Assembly: GCF_014357575.1 (NCBI RefSeq) | Contig: NZ_JACONW010000011.1 | Location: forward strand, 1-64,000 | DNA: 64,000 bases | Direction of reading: 5' to 3' | From: Pseudomonas folii | GTDB taxonomy: Bacteria; Pseudomonadota; Gammaproteobacteria; Pseudomonadales; Pseudomonadaceae | Part shown: piece after piece, positions 13,926 to 23,051 of the stretch | Numbering within the stretch: position 1 is the first letter of the stretch | Layout of the letters: the number at the start of each line of letters is the position of its first letter | Made by a program: the position numbers and the translations under genes | Notes under the pieces: model-generated | The model's database searches: none | The model's input: only the letters and a program-made list of their open reading frames with translations | Told to the model about the DNA's origin: nothing

Positions 13926-14504
13926 CCCCTAGGTTAAAAGCCGGTGAGGCAAAAACAGCCGCCATTGTACCGACCGCGCTTGTACTTATCCACATGTAGG
14001 TGGCCTGTCTAACGGGATAAATCCGCAATTTATCTCGAATAAAACCGACCGACGGCTTGTGCATAAGCTCTGTGGATAACCCATCTTCAGCCCATTGCAT
14101 AACTCGGGGTTGAAATCTGTGGATAAGCGACCTGTGGATAAAACGCCATTCCACACACAGGTTTTCCGACAGCGCAGCACAGGCAGAGCACCGTTTCTCG
14201 ACAGTGTTGTCATCCTCTGTACAGCTTGTTTTAAAAGGGCTAAAGCAGGTTATCCACAGAGGATCGCCTGCATTGCTTTAATAAGCTCTATAAAGAAGCT
14301 TTAAATACTTTTCTTCTTTATTTCTATATCTAGGCAAGAAGCCAAACCACAGCCCCCGGGAAAAAATGATCCAGAAGCGGCCAGATAACTAAATGAAGGA
14401 AACGCTGGTTGGAAATTGACCTAGAGGCTTGCTTTCTCTAGAATCCCCGGTCTCTTAAAACGGGGGCCATTCCGGCCCGTTGTGGACGAACCAGGTAACA
14501 CGCC
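13926..14504. other. oriC: Chromosomal replication origin oriC (dnaA-rpmH intergenic region)
   Basis: Five exact DnaA boxes are visible: 13986 (TTATCCACA), 14071, 14118 and 14133 (TGTGGATAA) and 14250 (TTATCCACA). A TGTGCATAA variant lies at 14058. An AT-rich stretch from about 14276 to 14331 follows and is the probable unwinding element; it ends in ATTTCTATATCT. The dnaA-rpmH gap is the experimentally established origin position in P. putida and P. aeruginosa. The right part also carries the rpmH promoter. Confidence 0.93.
14416..14444 (+). promoter_or_regulatory. sigma70-type promoter for rpmH
   Basis: TTGACC (14416-14421) and TAGAAT (14439-14444) are separated by exactly 17 bp, about 60 bp upstream of rpmH. 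This would drive the rpmH-rnpA-yidD-yidC unit. Confidence 0.75.
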
Positions 14505-14639
14505 ATGAAACGTACTTTCCAACCAAGCACTATCAAACGCGCCCGCACTCACGGCTTCCGTGCTCGCATGGCCACCAAGAACGGCCGCGCCGTACTGTCG
14601 CGTCGTCGCGCCAAAGGTCGCGCGCGTCTGGCAGTTTGA
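14505..14639 (+). CDS. rpmH: 50S ribosomal protein L34
   Basis: A 44-residue, highly basic ribosomal protein starting [14 protein letters not shown] and ending GRARLAV, with the L34 signature across its length. The start ATG follows CCAGGTAACACGCC. It is the first gene of the rpmH-rnpA-yidD-yidC unit next to oriC. Confidence 0.98.
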   Translation: MKRTFQPSTIKRARTHGFRARMATKNGRAVLSRRRAKGRARLAV

Positions 14640-14655
14640 TAATCCGGCACTGGAG

Positions 14656-15057
14656 GTGAGTCAGGACTTCAGTCGGGAAAAGCGTTTGCTTACCCCCCGG
14701 CATTTCAAGGCAGTCTTTGACTCCCCTACCGGCAAGGTTCCGGGGAAAAATCTCCTGCTCCTTGCGCGCAATAACGACCTTGATCATCCCCGTCTGGGGC
14801 TGGTTATCGGTAAAAAGAGCGTCAAACTCTCCGTTGAGCGCAACCGCTTGAAACGCCTGATGCGCGAATCATTTCGCCACCACCAAGACAACTTGGTCGG
14901 GTGGGATATTGTGATTGTCGCGCGTAAAGGCTTGGGTGACGTAGAAAGCCCCGAATTGATTCAGCATTTCGGCAAGCTATGGAAGCGCCTGGCACGCAGT
15001 CGGCCGGTTCCAGAAGCAAAAACCGAAACTGTAGGGGTAGATAGTACCGATGCGTAA
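14656..15057 (+). CDS. rnpA: Ribonuclease P protein component
   Basis: The 133-residue protein subunit of RNase P, which matures tRNA 5' ends with the catalytic RNA. The RNR-type motif is visible in [16 protein letters not shown], with [13 protein letters not shown] at the N-terminus. I chose the GTG at 14656 ([12 protein letters not shown]) from the conserved pseudomonad N-terminus. The GGAG just before it is very close, so initiation may depend on coupling with rpmH, 16 bp upstream. It overlaps yidD by 8 bp. Confidence 0.93.
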   Translation: MSQDFSREKRLLTPRHFKAVFDSPTGKVPGKNLLLLARNNDLDHPRLGLVIGKKSVKLSVERNRLKRLMRESFRHHQDNLVGWDIVIVARKGLGDVESPELIQHFGKLWKRLARSRPVPEAKTETVGVDSTDA

Positions 15058-15295
15058 ACTGGCGCTCGTTCCGATCCAGTTCTATCGCTATGCCATTAGC
15101 CCGCTGATGGCCAGTCACTGTCGTTTCTACCCCAGTTGCTCCTGCTACGCGTATGAAGCCATTGAAAATCATGGCCTTCTGCGCGGTGGCTGGCTGACCT
15201 TTCGTCGCTTAGGTCGCTGTCATCCGTGGAATCCCGGTGGTTATGACCCGGTTCCGCCTGTCCCTACCTCCCGTTCTTCTTCGATGGCCGAGTAA
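15050..15295 (+). CDS. yidD: Membrane protein insertion efficiency factor YidD
   Basis: This 81-residue protein of the YidD family has the typical [15 protein letters not shown] and [16 protein letters not shown] segments. YidD assists YidC-dependent insertion at the inner membrane. It overlaps rnpA by 8 bp and lies 2 bp before yidC, a conserved arrangement. Confidence 0.95.
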   Translation: MRKLALVPIQFYRYAISPLMASHCRFYPSCSCYAYEAIENHGLLRGGWLTFRRLGRCHPWNPGGYDPVPPVPTSRSSSMAE

Positions 15296-15297
15296 TC

Positions 15298-16980
15298 ATG
15301 GATATTAAACGCACGATCCTGATCGTCGCCCTGGCAATCGTGACCTATGTCGGGGTTCTGAAATGGAACCAAGACTACGGCCAGGCCGCCTTGCCGACTC
15401 AGAATGTTGCCGCCAGCACCCCTGCACCGGGCATTCCGGACACGGCTACTGGTGCAAAAACTTCTGCGAGTGCCGATGTTCCTAGCGCAAATGGCGAAGT
15501 AGCTGCACCGCTGGAAACTCCAGCAGCTGCCAGCAAAGACCTTATTCAGGTCAAAACCGACGTGCTCAGCCTGGAAATCGATCCAGTCGGCGGCGACGTC
15601 GTTCAGTTGAGGCTGCCTCTGTATCCACGTCGTCAGGACCATCCTGACGTGCCATTTCAGTTGTTCGATAACGGTGGCGAACGTACCTTCCTGGCGCAAA
15701 GCGGTCTGACTGGCAACAACGGTCCCGATGCCCGCCCGGCCGGTCGTCCGGTTTACTCGTCTGCACAGAAGAGCTATCAACTCGCTGATGGTCAGGAAAA
15801 TCTGGTTGTCGACCTGAAGTTCACCGACAACGGTGTCAACTACATCAAGCGCTTTACCTTCAAGCGCGGTTTGTACGATCTGGTTGTGAGTTATGAAATC
15901 GACAACCAGAGCGCTCAGCCTTGGTCGGGCAACCTGTTTGCCCAACTGAAACGTGATGGCAGCGATGATCCTTCCTCCACAACTGCCACCGGTACCGCGA
16001 CCTATCTGGGTGCCGCGCTGTGGACAGCCGGCGAGCCTTACAAAAAAGTGTCGATGAAAGATATCGACAAGGCTCAGCTCAAGGAAACCGTCCAGGGTGG
16101 TTGGGTTGCATGGTTGCAGCACTACTTCGTAACGGCGTGGATCCCGAGCAAGGACACTGCCAACGCAGTTCAGACGCGTAAAGATAACCAAGGCAACTAC
16201 ATCATCGGTTTCACTGGCCCGGCTGTAACTGTTGCACCGGGTAGTAAAGGCGAGCTGAGTGCCACGTTGTATGCGGGTCCGAAAAGTCAGGCAGTGCTGA
16301 AAGAGTTATCCCCAGGTCTGGAATTGACTGTCGACTACGGCATCCTGTGGTTTATTGCACAGCCTATCTTCTGGCTGCTGCAACACATCCACGCCATTGT
16401 GGGTAACTGGGGCTGGTCGATCATCTTCCTGACCATGCTGATCAAGGGTCTTTTCTTCCCATTGTCGGCAGCCAGCTACAAATCCATGGCTCGCATGCGC
16501 GCAGTTGCACCAAAACTTGCGATCCTGAAAGAGCAGCATGGCGACGATCGTCAGAAAATGTCGCAGGCAATGATGGAGTTGTACAAGAAAGAGAAGATCA
16601 ACCCGCTGGGTGGATGTTTGCCAATTCTTGTACAAATGCCGGTGTTCCTGTCGCTGTATTGGGTTCTGCTTGAAAGCGTCGAGATGCGTCAGGCACCGTG
16701 GATTCTGTGGATAACTGACTTGTCGATCAAAGACCCGTTCTTTATTCTGCCGATCATCATGGGCGCCACCATGTTCATCCAGCAGCGTCTGAACCCGACT
16801 CCACCGGATCCGATGCAGGCCAAGGTCATGAAAATGATGCCAATCATCTTCACGTTCTTCTTCCTGTGGTTCCCTGCTGGTCTGGTTCTGTACTGGGTTG
16901 TGAACAACACCCTGTCGATCGCTCAACAGGCGTACATCACTCGCAAGATCGAAGCGGCGACCAAAAAAGCCGAAGCTTGA
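15298..16980 (+). CDS. yidC: Membrane protein insertase YidC
   Basis: A 560-residue inner-membrane insertase for Sec-dependent and Sec-independent membrane proteins. It has an N-terminal membrane anchor (about 5-22), then an Ala-rich linker. A large periplasmic beta domain (about 80-340) is followed by the five-helix core, which includes GWSIIFLTMLIKGLFFPL and the basic cytoplasmic hairpin. The C-terminus is Lys-rich. An exact DnaA-box sequence is embedded at 16706. Confidence 0.97.
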   Translation: MDIKRTILIVALAIVTYVGVLKWNQDYGQAALPTQNVAASTPAPGIPDTATGAKTSASADVPSANGEVAAPLETPAAASKDLIQVKTDVLSLEIDPVGGDVVQLRLPLYPRRQDHPDVPFQLFDNGGERTFLAQSGLTGNNGPDARPAGRPVYSSAQKSYQLADGQENLVVDLKFTDNGVNYIKRFTFKRGLYDLVVSYEIDNQSAQPWSGNLFAQLKRDGSDDPSSTTATGTATYLGAALWTAGEPYKKVSMKDIDKAQLKETVQGGWVAWLQHYFVTAWIPSKDTANAVQTRKDNQGNYIIGFTGPAVTVAPGSKGELSATLYAGPKSQAVLKELSPGLELTVDYGILWFIAQPIFWLLQHIHAIVGNWGWSIIFLTMLIKGLFFPLSAASYKSMARMRAVAPKLAILKEQHGDDRQKMSQAMMELYKKEKINPLGGCLPILVQMPVFLSLYWVLLESVEMRQAPWILWITDLSIKDPFFILPIIMGATMFIQQRLNPTPPDPMQAKVMKMMPIIFTFFFLWFPAGLVLYWVVNNTLSIAQQAYITRKIEAATKKAEA

Positions 16981-17007
16981 TCTAACCTGTGAATAAGTTT
17001 TACAAGG

Positions 17008-17028
17008 CGCCCCCTAGTGGGGCGTTTT
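17008..17028 (+). terminator. Rho-independent terminator after yidC
   Basis: A CGCCCC / GGGGCG stem with a 5-base loop is followed by TTTT. It separates the yidC unit from mnmE. Confidence 0.75.
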
Positions 17029-17059
17029 GCTATCCGCTATTTGTCCTGGAGCCCGCACC

Positions 17060-18430
17060 ATGAATGCCCCACGTGAGACCATTGCAGCCATCGCCACCGC
17101 ACAAGGCCGAGGCGGGGTAGGGATCGTGCGTATTTCGGGGCCCCTTGCCGCCAAGGCAGCATCAGCCATCACGGGCAGAACTCTCAAACCGCGATTTGCG
17201 CATTACGGCCCGTTTGAAGACGGTGCCGGACAGGTTATCGATGAAGGGATTGCGCTCTATTTTCCAGGCCCTAATTCGTTCACCGGCGAAGATGTTCTCG
17301 AGCTTCAGGGGCACGGTGGGCCCATTGTTCTGGATATGCTGCTGCAGCGATGTCTTGAATTGGGCAGCCGTCTGGCCAGACCCGGCGAGTTCAGCGAACG
17401 CGCTTTCCTCAATGACAAGCTGGATCTGGCCCAAGCCGAAGCCATTGCTGACTTGATTGAAGCCAGTTCTGCACAGGCGGCACGTAATGCATTACGGTCA
17501 TTGCAAGGCGCTTTTTCGCGCCGTGTGGATAACTTGACCGAGAAGTTGATCAGCCTGCGTATTTATGTCGAAGCTGCAATCGACTTCCCCGAGGAGGAAA
17601 TTGATTTCCTGGCCGATGGTCACGTGCTTTCGATGCTCGATGCAGTGCGCGATGAGTTATCCACAGTGATGCGTGAGGCCGGGCAGGGTGCGTTGTTAAG
17701 GGATGGCATGACCGTTGTCATCGCTGGACGCCCAAATGCAGGCAAGTCGAGTCTGCTGAATGCGCTGGCAGGCAAGGAAGCAGCTATCGTTACTGAAATC
17801 GCAGGCACGACCCGGGATATTCTTCGTGAACATATCCACATTGATGGCATGCCTCTGCACGTCGTCGATACTGCAGGGCTGCGCGATACCGAAGATCAGG
17901 TCGAGAAAATTGGAGTACAGCGTGCGCTGAAGGCTATCGGCGAGGCTGATCGCGTGCTGCTGGTGGTTGATGCGACTGCACCTGAGGCACTCGACCCTTT
18001 TGCGCTATGGCCAGAGTTTCTGGAACAACGACCGGATCCAGCCAAAGTTACCTTGATACGTAACAAAGCGGATCTGAGTGGAGACACCGTCGAGTTGCAG
18101 ACCAGTGCTGATGGCCACGTCACCATTAGTTTAAGTGCCAAGTCTGCCGGTGAAGGCCTGGATTTGTTGCGCGAGCATCTCAAAGCCTGCATGGGCTATG
18201 AGCAAACCTCGGAAAGCAGCTTCAGCGCTCGCCGACGTCATTTGGAAGCGCTGCGCCATGCAGGTGATTCGCTTGAGCATGGTAGGGCTCAGCTGACATT
18301 GGCCGGAGCAGGAGAGTTGTTGGCAGAAGATTTACGCCAGGCTCAACAGTCTTTGGCGGAAATTACCGGCGCATTCAGTTCCGATGATCTGCTCGGCAGG
18401 ATTTTCTCCAGCTTCTGCATCGGAAAATAG
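17060..18430 (+). CDS. mnmE: tRNA modification GTPase MnmE
   Basis: With MnmG, this 456-residue GTPase modifies wobble uridine-34 of certain tRNAs. The N-terminus ([16 protein letters not shown]) is the THF-binding domain. The G domain has G1 GRPNAGKSS and G3 DTAGLR, and the protein ends in the catalytic CIGK. I start at the ATG at 17060, which has CTGGAG upstream. Two exact DnaA-box sequences are within the gene (17524 and 17657). It is on the far side of the receptor cassette from its partner mnmG. Confidence 0.96.
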   Translation: MNAPRETIAAIATAQGRGGVGIVRISGPLAAKAASAITGRTLKPRFAHYGPFEDGAGQVIDEGIALYFPGPNSFTGEDVLELQGHGGPIVLDMLLQRCLELGSRLARPGEFSERAFLNDKLDLAQAEAIADLIEASSAQAARNALRSLQGAFSRRVDNLTEKLISLRIYVEAAIDFPEEEIDFLADGHVLSMLDAVRDELSTVMREAGQGALLRDGMTVVIAGRPNAGKSSLLNALAGKEAAIVTEIAGTTRDILREHIHIDGMPLHVVDTAGLRDTEDQVEKIGVQRALKAIGEADRVLLVVDATAPEALDPFALWPEFLEQRPDPAKVTLIRNKADLSGDTVELQTSADGHVTISLSAKSAGEGLDLLREHLKACMGYEQTSESSFSARRRHLEALRHAGDSLEHGRAQLTLAGAGELLAEDLRQAQQSLAEITGAFSSDDLLGRIFSSFCIGK

Positions 18431-18439
18431 ATATGGAGC

Positions 18440-18473
18440 GTTGGCCACTGGGGATAACTCGACAGTGGCCAAC
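18440..18473. terminator. Long hairpin between converging mnmE and TonB receptor genes
   Basis: An 11-bp perfect inverted repeat, GTTGGCCACTG / CAGTGGCCAAC, with a 12-base loop. It has only a short T content after it on either strand, so it may be a terminator or a transcript-end stabiliser. An exact DnaA box starts directly after it (18474). Confidence 0.6.
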
Positions 18474-18485
18474 TTATCCACAACC

Positions 18486-20927
18486 CTACCAGTTATAACT
18501 GACGGTTCCCAACAGCGTCCGGCTGTCTCCCCAGTAACAGCGTCCCGCGTCGTTGCATCCCGACACGTATTCCTTATCGAAGAGATTCTTGGCGTTTACG
18601 TCCACTGACCAATTCTTGTCTATCTGGTAGCCAATATTGGCGTCTACCAACGTCACGTCGCCGGCATCGAGTTTTCCGTACAACGTCGCCGGGGTGTAAG
18701 AGAAGGTGCTGTCGAAATAACGGATGCCTGTCCCGACATGTAACCCGCTCAGATAGCCTTCAAGAAAACGGTATTTAGCCCACGCTGATGCCTGATTGCG
18801 CGGAACGCCAGTGATCTGGTGCCCTTCAATCAGCGAACCTGCGGCATCTTTGGTCACTCTGGCGTCGGTATAGGAATAGGATGCGGTGATGTTCAGGTTC
18901 TGGCTGACATCACTGTTGATCTCAAGCTCAACGCCCTTGGAACGACTTTCCCCAACCTGTCGGTAACTGGCACTGGTCGTATCGAGGTAGGTGTCGTCCT
19001 TCTTGCGCAGATCGTAGACGGAAGCGGTAATGGCGGTGTTCCAGCCGCGGGGCTCATATTTCAAACCCACTTCATACTGGCTACTCGTAATAGGATCCAG
19101 CGGAGCGCCGCCATTGGATATCTGTTGCACTGGAACAAAGGCAGTCGAGTAGCTGACATACGGCGTCAGGCCGTTGTCGAACTGGTACATGACCCCGCCC
19201 TGGTAAGTGAACTTCTTGTCGCTGGCGCTAAGGTCGCCAGCCGGGGCCAGCTTGTTGCGGAAGTCACTGTCGACCCAATCCTGACGGCCGCCCAAAAGGA
19301 AAATCCAGTGGTCGTATTTGCTCTGGATCTGCCCGTACAACCCCTGCATCTGTTGTTCAAGAAGCGTGTTCTGCACGGCAATGGATGTCACGGGATCACC
19401 CGAATAAACAGGATCATAGATGTTGATGCGGCCCGCAAAGCCGGCATCCCAGTCCTGGCTGAATGAGGTGCGGTCAACACTGGCACCAAACAGGACGGTG
19501 TTCTCCAGACCACCGCTGTTGAATTTACCCTCCAGTTGGTTATCCAGTGAGTAAACCATTGATTTGTTATAGCGATCATAGGCTGTGACGTTCAGCTGGG
19601 TACCAAATCCGGCGTTGTTGAGGTTACCGGGCCAGGTCTCATGCCGGGTAATGCGCGACTGCATGTATCGCGAGTTCTGCCGGAATTGCCAATCGTCGTT
19701 GAAGCTGTGGCTGAACTCATAGCCAGCACTCCACATTTCACGCTCGAAAGTGTTCCAGTCTGGAACGCCGAGCATCGTGTCCTTGTCCAGCTTGCCGTTC
19801 GGGTTGCGCAACAAAGTGCCCGCAGCAGGCAGCCCCAGTTCCATATTGGTATGGTCTTTCTGATAACTGCTCAACAGAGTCAGGCTGTTGTAATCATCAA
19901 AATTCAACGTCAGAGAGGGTGCGATGTAGAGTCGATCATCGGGTACATGATCTGTCTGTGTGTCAGCGTTACGCCCAAGCATGACCACCCGGCCCAGCAC
20001 ATTACCGCTTTCATTCAAAGGACCGGAGACATCCACACCCAATTGCCGACGGTTGTTGGAGCCGTAACTGAGTTGGACCTCGCCCTGGGAATTGTCGGTT
20101 GGGCGCTTGCTTACCAGATTGACCAGGCCGCCTGGGGCATTTTCGCCATAGAGAATCGACGATGGCCCGCGGAATATCTCGACTCGTTCGAGTCCATAAG
20201 GCTCAGTGGTGGTGTCGTAACGATTGCCCTGTACACGCAACCCATCGCGCATCAATCCATAGCCGTAGTCGGTGGCATTGAACCCCCGGATGAAGAACAG
20301 ATCACCCGCCAGGTTATCGCCCGCAGCAAACGGAGGTGCGAAAATACCCGGCACATAACCTAACGCCTCTGTAAGGGTCTGGGTTTTCTGGTCCTTCATG
20401 CGTTGCGCGGTGACTACCGAAACCGAGCGCGGTGTTTCGGAAAGTGGTGTGCTGGTTTTGGTCCCCACCCGGCTGGTTTCAGCCTTGTAGCCACGATCCG
20501 GTAATTCATAGCTGCCGGACTGAGTGCTGTCTATATTCGTCGGCGATAAAACAATTGATCCATCCTCGGGCACGGTTTGCAGGACATAGCTGCCGGGGGC
20601 TTGCGCCACGACCTGCAACCTTGCCCCCTGCAACAGCGCTGCGAAACCTTGCTCTATCGAATAGTTACCGCGCAGGCCCGGACTCGTGCGGCCGGCGGTC
20701 TGTTGCGGAGAGAATGACAGGATCACATGGGAAGCCGACGCAAACTGATTCAAGGCGTTGTCCAGCGGGCCCGCGCTGATGTTGTAGCTCTGAACAGCAG
20801 CGGCAGCCATGACGCTGCTGGTCATCACCGCGCAACTCATGCCACCGGCTGCCAGCAGCAAGCCATAGCCGATGCATTGTCGAGAAAGGTGCTGCCGCGC
20901 ATGGAACGGGAGAGGTGGGAAGCGCAT
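18486..20927 (-). CDS. TonB-dependent siderophore receptor with N-terminal signalling domain
   Basis: An 813-residue outer-membrane receptor of the FpvA/FoxA type. A signal peptide (about 1-43) is followed by an STN signalling domain (about 48-110), a plug domain (about 160-280, with SVSVVTAQRM and FRGPSSILYGENAPGG), and a beta barrel ending in the terminal aromatic TVSYNW. The STN domain and the FecR/FecI pair immediately upstream indicate cell-surface signalling, in which the bound siderophore activates the sigma factor. The ligand is unknown. It lies between mnmE and mnmG, so it is probably an insertion into the core order. Confidence 0.92.
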   Translation of the reverse strand: MRFPPLPFHARQHLSRQCIGYGLLLAAGGMSCAVMTSSVMAAAAVQSYNISAGPLDNALNQFASASHVILSFSPQQTAGRTSPGLRGNYSIEQGFAALLQGARLQVVAQAPGSYVLQTVPEDGSIVLSPTNIDSTQSGSYELPDRGYKAETSRVGTKTSTPLSETPRSVSVVTAQRMKDQKTQTLTEALGYVPGIFAPPFAAGDNLAGDLFFIRGFNATDYGYGLMRDGLRVQGNRYDTTTEPYGLERVEIFRGPSSILYGENAPGGLVNLVSKRPTDNSQGEVQLSYGSNNRRQLGVDVSGPLNESGNVLGRVVMLGRNADTQTDHVPDDRLYIAPSLTLNFDDYNSLTLLSSYQKDHTNMELGLPAAGTLLRNPNGKLDKDTMLGVPDWNTFEREMWSAGYEFSHSFNDDWQFRQNSRYMQSRITRHETWPGNLNNAGFGTQLNVTAYDRYNKSMVYSLDNQLEGKFNSGGLENTVLFGASVDRTSFSQDWDAGFAGRINIYDPVYSGDPVTSIAVQNTLLEQQMQGLYGQIQSKYDHWIFLLGGRQDWVDSDFRNKLAPAGDLSASDKKFTYQGGVMYQFDNGLTPYVSYSTAFVPVQQISNGGAPLDPITSSQYEVGLKYEPRGWNTAITASVYDLRKKDDTYLDTTSASYRQVGESRSKGVELEINSDVSQNLNITASYSYTDARVTKDAAGSLIEGHQITGVPRNQASAWAKYRFLEGYLSGLHVGTGIRYFDSTFSYTPATLYGKLDAGDVTLVDANIGYQIDKNWSVDVNAKNLFDKEYVSGCNDAGRCYWGDSRTLLGTVSYNW

Positions 20928-21021
20928 TTTTATTGATGACCCCGAGGTGATGAATCGTATTTACCTGTAGGGCCGTGCCAGAACTGAAAAAGGTAACCCT
21001 CACTGACGATATTTTTCAGCG

Positions 21022-21960
21022 TTAGCCAATGCGCTTCACAGACACCCAATACCGAGTGAAGTAATTCACCCGAATGGGCAGCGTCGTCTGCAGATTTGCC
21101 AACACCGCCTCTGTTGCGTCCAGACGAAATGCACCGGACACCCGCAGGCTCGCCGCTTGTTCATCGCACTGCATCACACCTGAGCGATATCGGGCCAACT
21201 CCTTGATGACATCCCCCAACCGCGCATCCAGAACAACTAACTGGCCATCGACCCACGCCGCCTCGGTCTGTGGATAAATGCGGGTAGGGCTGACCCGTTC
21301 AGTGTCGAAATCCAGCCCCTGACCTACTTTTAATAGTATGGATGAAGTTAATGAACGGGCGGGCTGGATGCTGACCTGATCCTCCAGAACCCCGACCCGG
21401 GTGCCGTGTTCCAGCTGCCTGACAACGAATCGCGTGCCAAGGGCCTGCACTCTGCCGTCCCGAGTCTCGACATAGAACGGCCGGGTATCCCCTCGCTTGC
21501 CGGTGCGAATCAGAATTTCACCATCACGCAAACGAATCAGCCGCTGCTGGCTGTCAAATGAAACGTCTATCGCGGTTTCGGTGTTCAGCTCGACATGAGT
21601 ACCGTCCGCCAGCTCGACATGTCGACGCTGACCTACCGGCGTGCGGTAGTCAGCCCACATATCCTTTAATGAAGTGTGCTGTTGAATATTCCAGCCGACG
21701 TAGCCGGTACCTGCGAAAGCCAGCAGTAATTTGAGCACCTGCCGACGTTGCTGCGGTGCCGATAAAACGCGGCGGGTCAGGTCGGGAGATAAGCCCCCAA
21801 GGCTCCGCTGCAGTTGTTCCATCTGTTCCCAGGCAACCTTGTGAGCGGGGTCACTTTCAAGCCAGCGGCGCCAGGCAATCTGGTCGTCCTGCGACATAGG
21901 CTCACTCTGAAATTGCACATACCAACTGGCTGTCGCCTCGAACACCTTGCGGTCAGGCAT
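21022..21960 (-). CDS. FecR-family anti-sigma/regulator
   Basis: A 312-residue FecR-type protein. The N-terminal cytoplasmic DUF4880-type region holds WYVQFQSEP and WRRWLESDPAHKVAWEQM. One membrane segment lies near residues 85-105. A periplasmic FecR domain follows (LADGTHVELNTET, LRDGEILIRTG), with a C-terminal part that would contact the receptor STN domain. I start at the ATG at 21960, just after the sigma-factor stop at 21966. It is cotranscribed with the sigma factor and is followed by the receptor. Confidence 0.9.
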   Translation of the reverse strand: MPDRKVFEATASWYVQFQSEPMSQDDQIAWRRWLESDPAHKVAWEQMEQLQRSLGGLSPDLTRRVLSAPQQRRQVLKLLLAFAGTGYVGWNIQQHTSLKDMWADYRTPVGQRRHVELADGTHVELNTETAIDVSFDSQQRLIRLRDGEILIRTGKRGDTRPFYVETRDGRVQALGTRFVVRQLEHGTRVGVLEDQVSIQPARSLTSSILLKVGQGLDFDTERVSPTRIYPQTEAAWVDGQLVVLDARLGDVIKELARYRSGVMQCDEQAASLRVSGAFRLDATEAVLANLQTTLPIRVNYFTRYWVSVKRIG

Positions 21961-21965
21961 CGCAC

Positions 21966-22475
21966 TCACGACATCTGCGCCATGAGCATCGTGCATTCAG
22001 TCAACGCACGGACCATGTGCTTTTTCACAGTCGTCAGAGAAACCTTCAATTGAGTCGCGATCTGTTGATAAGTCAGCCCATCGATCTGCGATAGAACAAA
22101 TATGTGCTTGGTACGGGCTCCCAGTTCGCTCAACGCTTTATCCACAGCCATCAACGTCTCAATGATCAACGCCTTGTCTTCTTCGCTGATCACTGTCGTT
22201 TCAGGTCTGTCGGCCAATGTCTGCAGGTAAGCCAATTCGATCGCTCTGCGCCTGTAGCGATCAATCACCAAGCCGCGAGCCACCGTAGCCAGGTAATCAC
22301 GTGGCTCACGTATAGGCGCGGCATTGGCTGAGCCAAGAATACGAACGAAGGTGTCCTGGGCTACATCGGCAGCATCGCACGCGTTATTCAGTCTGGCTTT
22401 GAGCCAGGCGTTCAGCCACGAATGATGTTGCTCATATATGCACTGCACGGCAACCGTATGGGAGTAGGAGGGCAT
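21966..22475 (-). CDS. FecI-type ECF sigma factor
   Basis: A 169-residue ECF sigma factor. Region 2 contains DYLATVARGLVIDRYRRR and region 4 contains IFVLSQIDGLTYQQIATQLKVSLTTVKKHM. It should direct RNA polymerase to the downstream receptor gene once FecR relays siderophore binding. A Fur-like palindrome lies just upstream. An exact DnaA-box sequence is inside (22138). Confidence 0.92.
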   Translation of the reverse strand: MPSYSHTVAVQCIYEQHHSWLNAWLKARLNNACDAADVAQDTFVRILGSANAAPIREPRDYLATVARGLVIDRYRRRAIELAYLQTLADRPETTVISEEDKALIIETLMAVDKALSELGARTKHIFVLSQIDGLTYQQIATQLKVSLTTVKKHMVRALTECTMLMAQMS

Positions 22476-22491
22476 GGTGATAAGGGTATGT

Positions 22492-22512
22492 TAATGATAA
22501 TAGCTATTATTA
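22492..22512. promoter_or_regulatory. Fur-box-like operator upstream of the ECF sigma factor
   Basis: The perfect palindrome ATAATAGCTATTAT (22497-22510) lies about 20 bp upstream of the sigma factor, preceded by TAATG. It resembles overlapping Fur half-sites of the NATWAT type. Iron repression of fecI-type genes is usual, and I infer it here. Confidence 0.6.
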
Positions 22513-22529
22513 GCTTTTGTCCGCGGAAC

Positions 22530-23050
22530 TCACAATAGCTGCGTTTTAACCATTTTGGTTATGGCTTGGCCCATGCGTTTGTCACTTGAAACTGTCCTCG
22601 GCTCGATTGCAGAACCTTCCTGCCCTTCGATAAATGCCCTCGCACCTCTCTGATCAACGAAATTTATCGTATTAAGCTCTGTGGATAACGCCCGCTAAGG
22701 GCAGTTGATAACAGGGGTTGAAATATGAGCATAACCTCCTCTGTGGACAAGTATCGTTTTAATCCACAGGCTCAAGCCGGTTATCCAGAACCCTCCCGAA
22801 CACATGGCCACAGACTTTTGATTCTCTGTACACATTGATAAATAAGGCCTGTAGCAATCTATCCACAGAAATGTGGCTCAGTATAAATAGCATTTAAAAT
22901 AAGGTTTTATAAATCTTCTCTCTTTTTAATTTCTATATCTGAGACTTTTCCACAGCTGGTTAAATTTTGTGCAACGGGTTCCTTTCAGGGGGGTGAAGTC
23001 CCTATACTTGTCAGCTATCCCAATTTCCCATCTAGAACAGGCACGAGGTG
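22530..23050. other. Second origin-like region upstream of mnmG
   Basis: A gene-free stretch of about 500 bp. It has one exact DnaA box (22680) and near-matches at 22742, 22781 and 22859. An AT-rich run (22880-22940) ends in the same 12-mer, ATTTCTATATCT, found in oriC. Pseudomonads are known to carry a second autonomously replicating segment upstream of gidA (mnmG). A TATACT -10 candidate for mnmG lies at 23003. Confidence 0.75.
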
Positions 23051-23051
23051 C

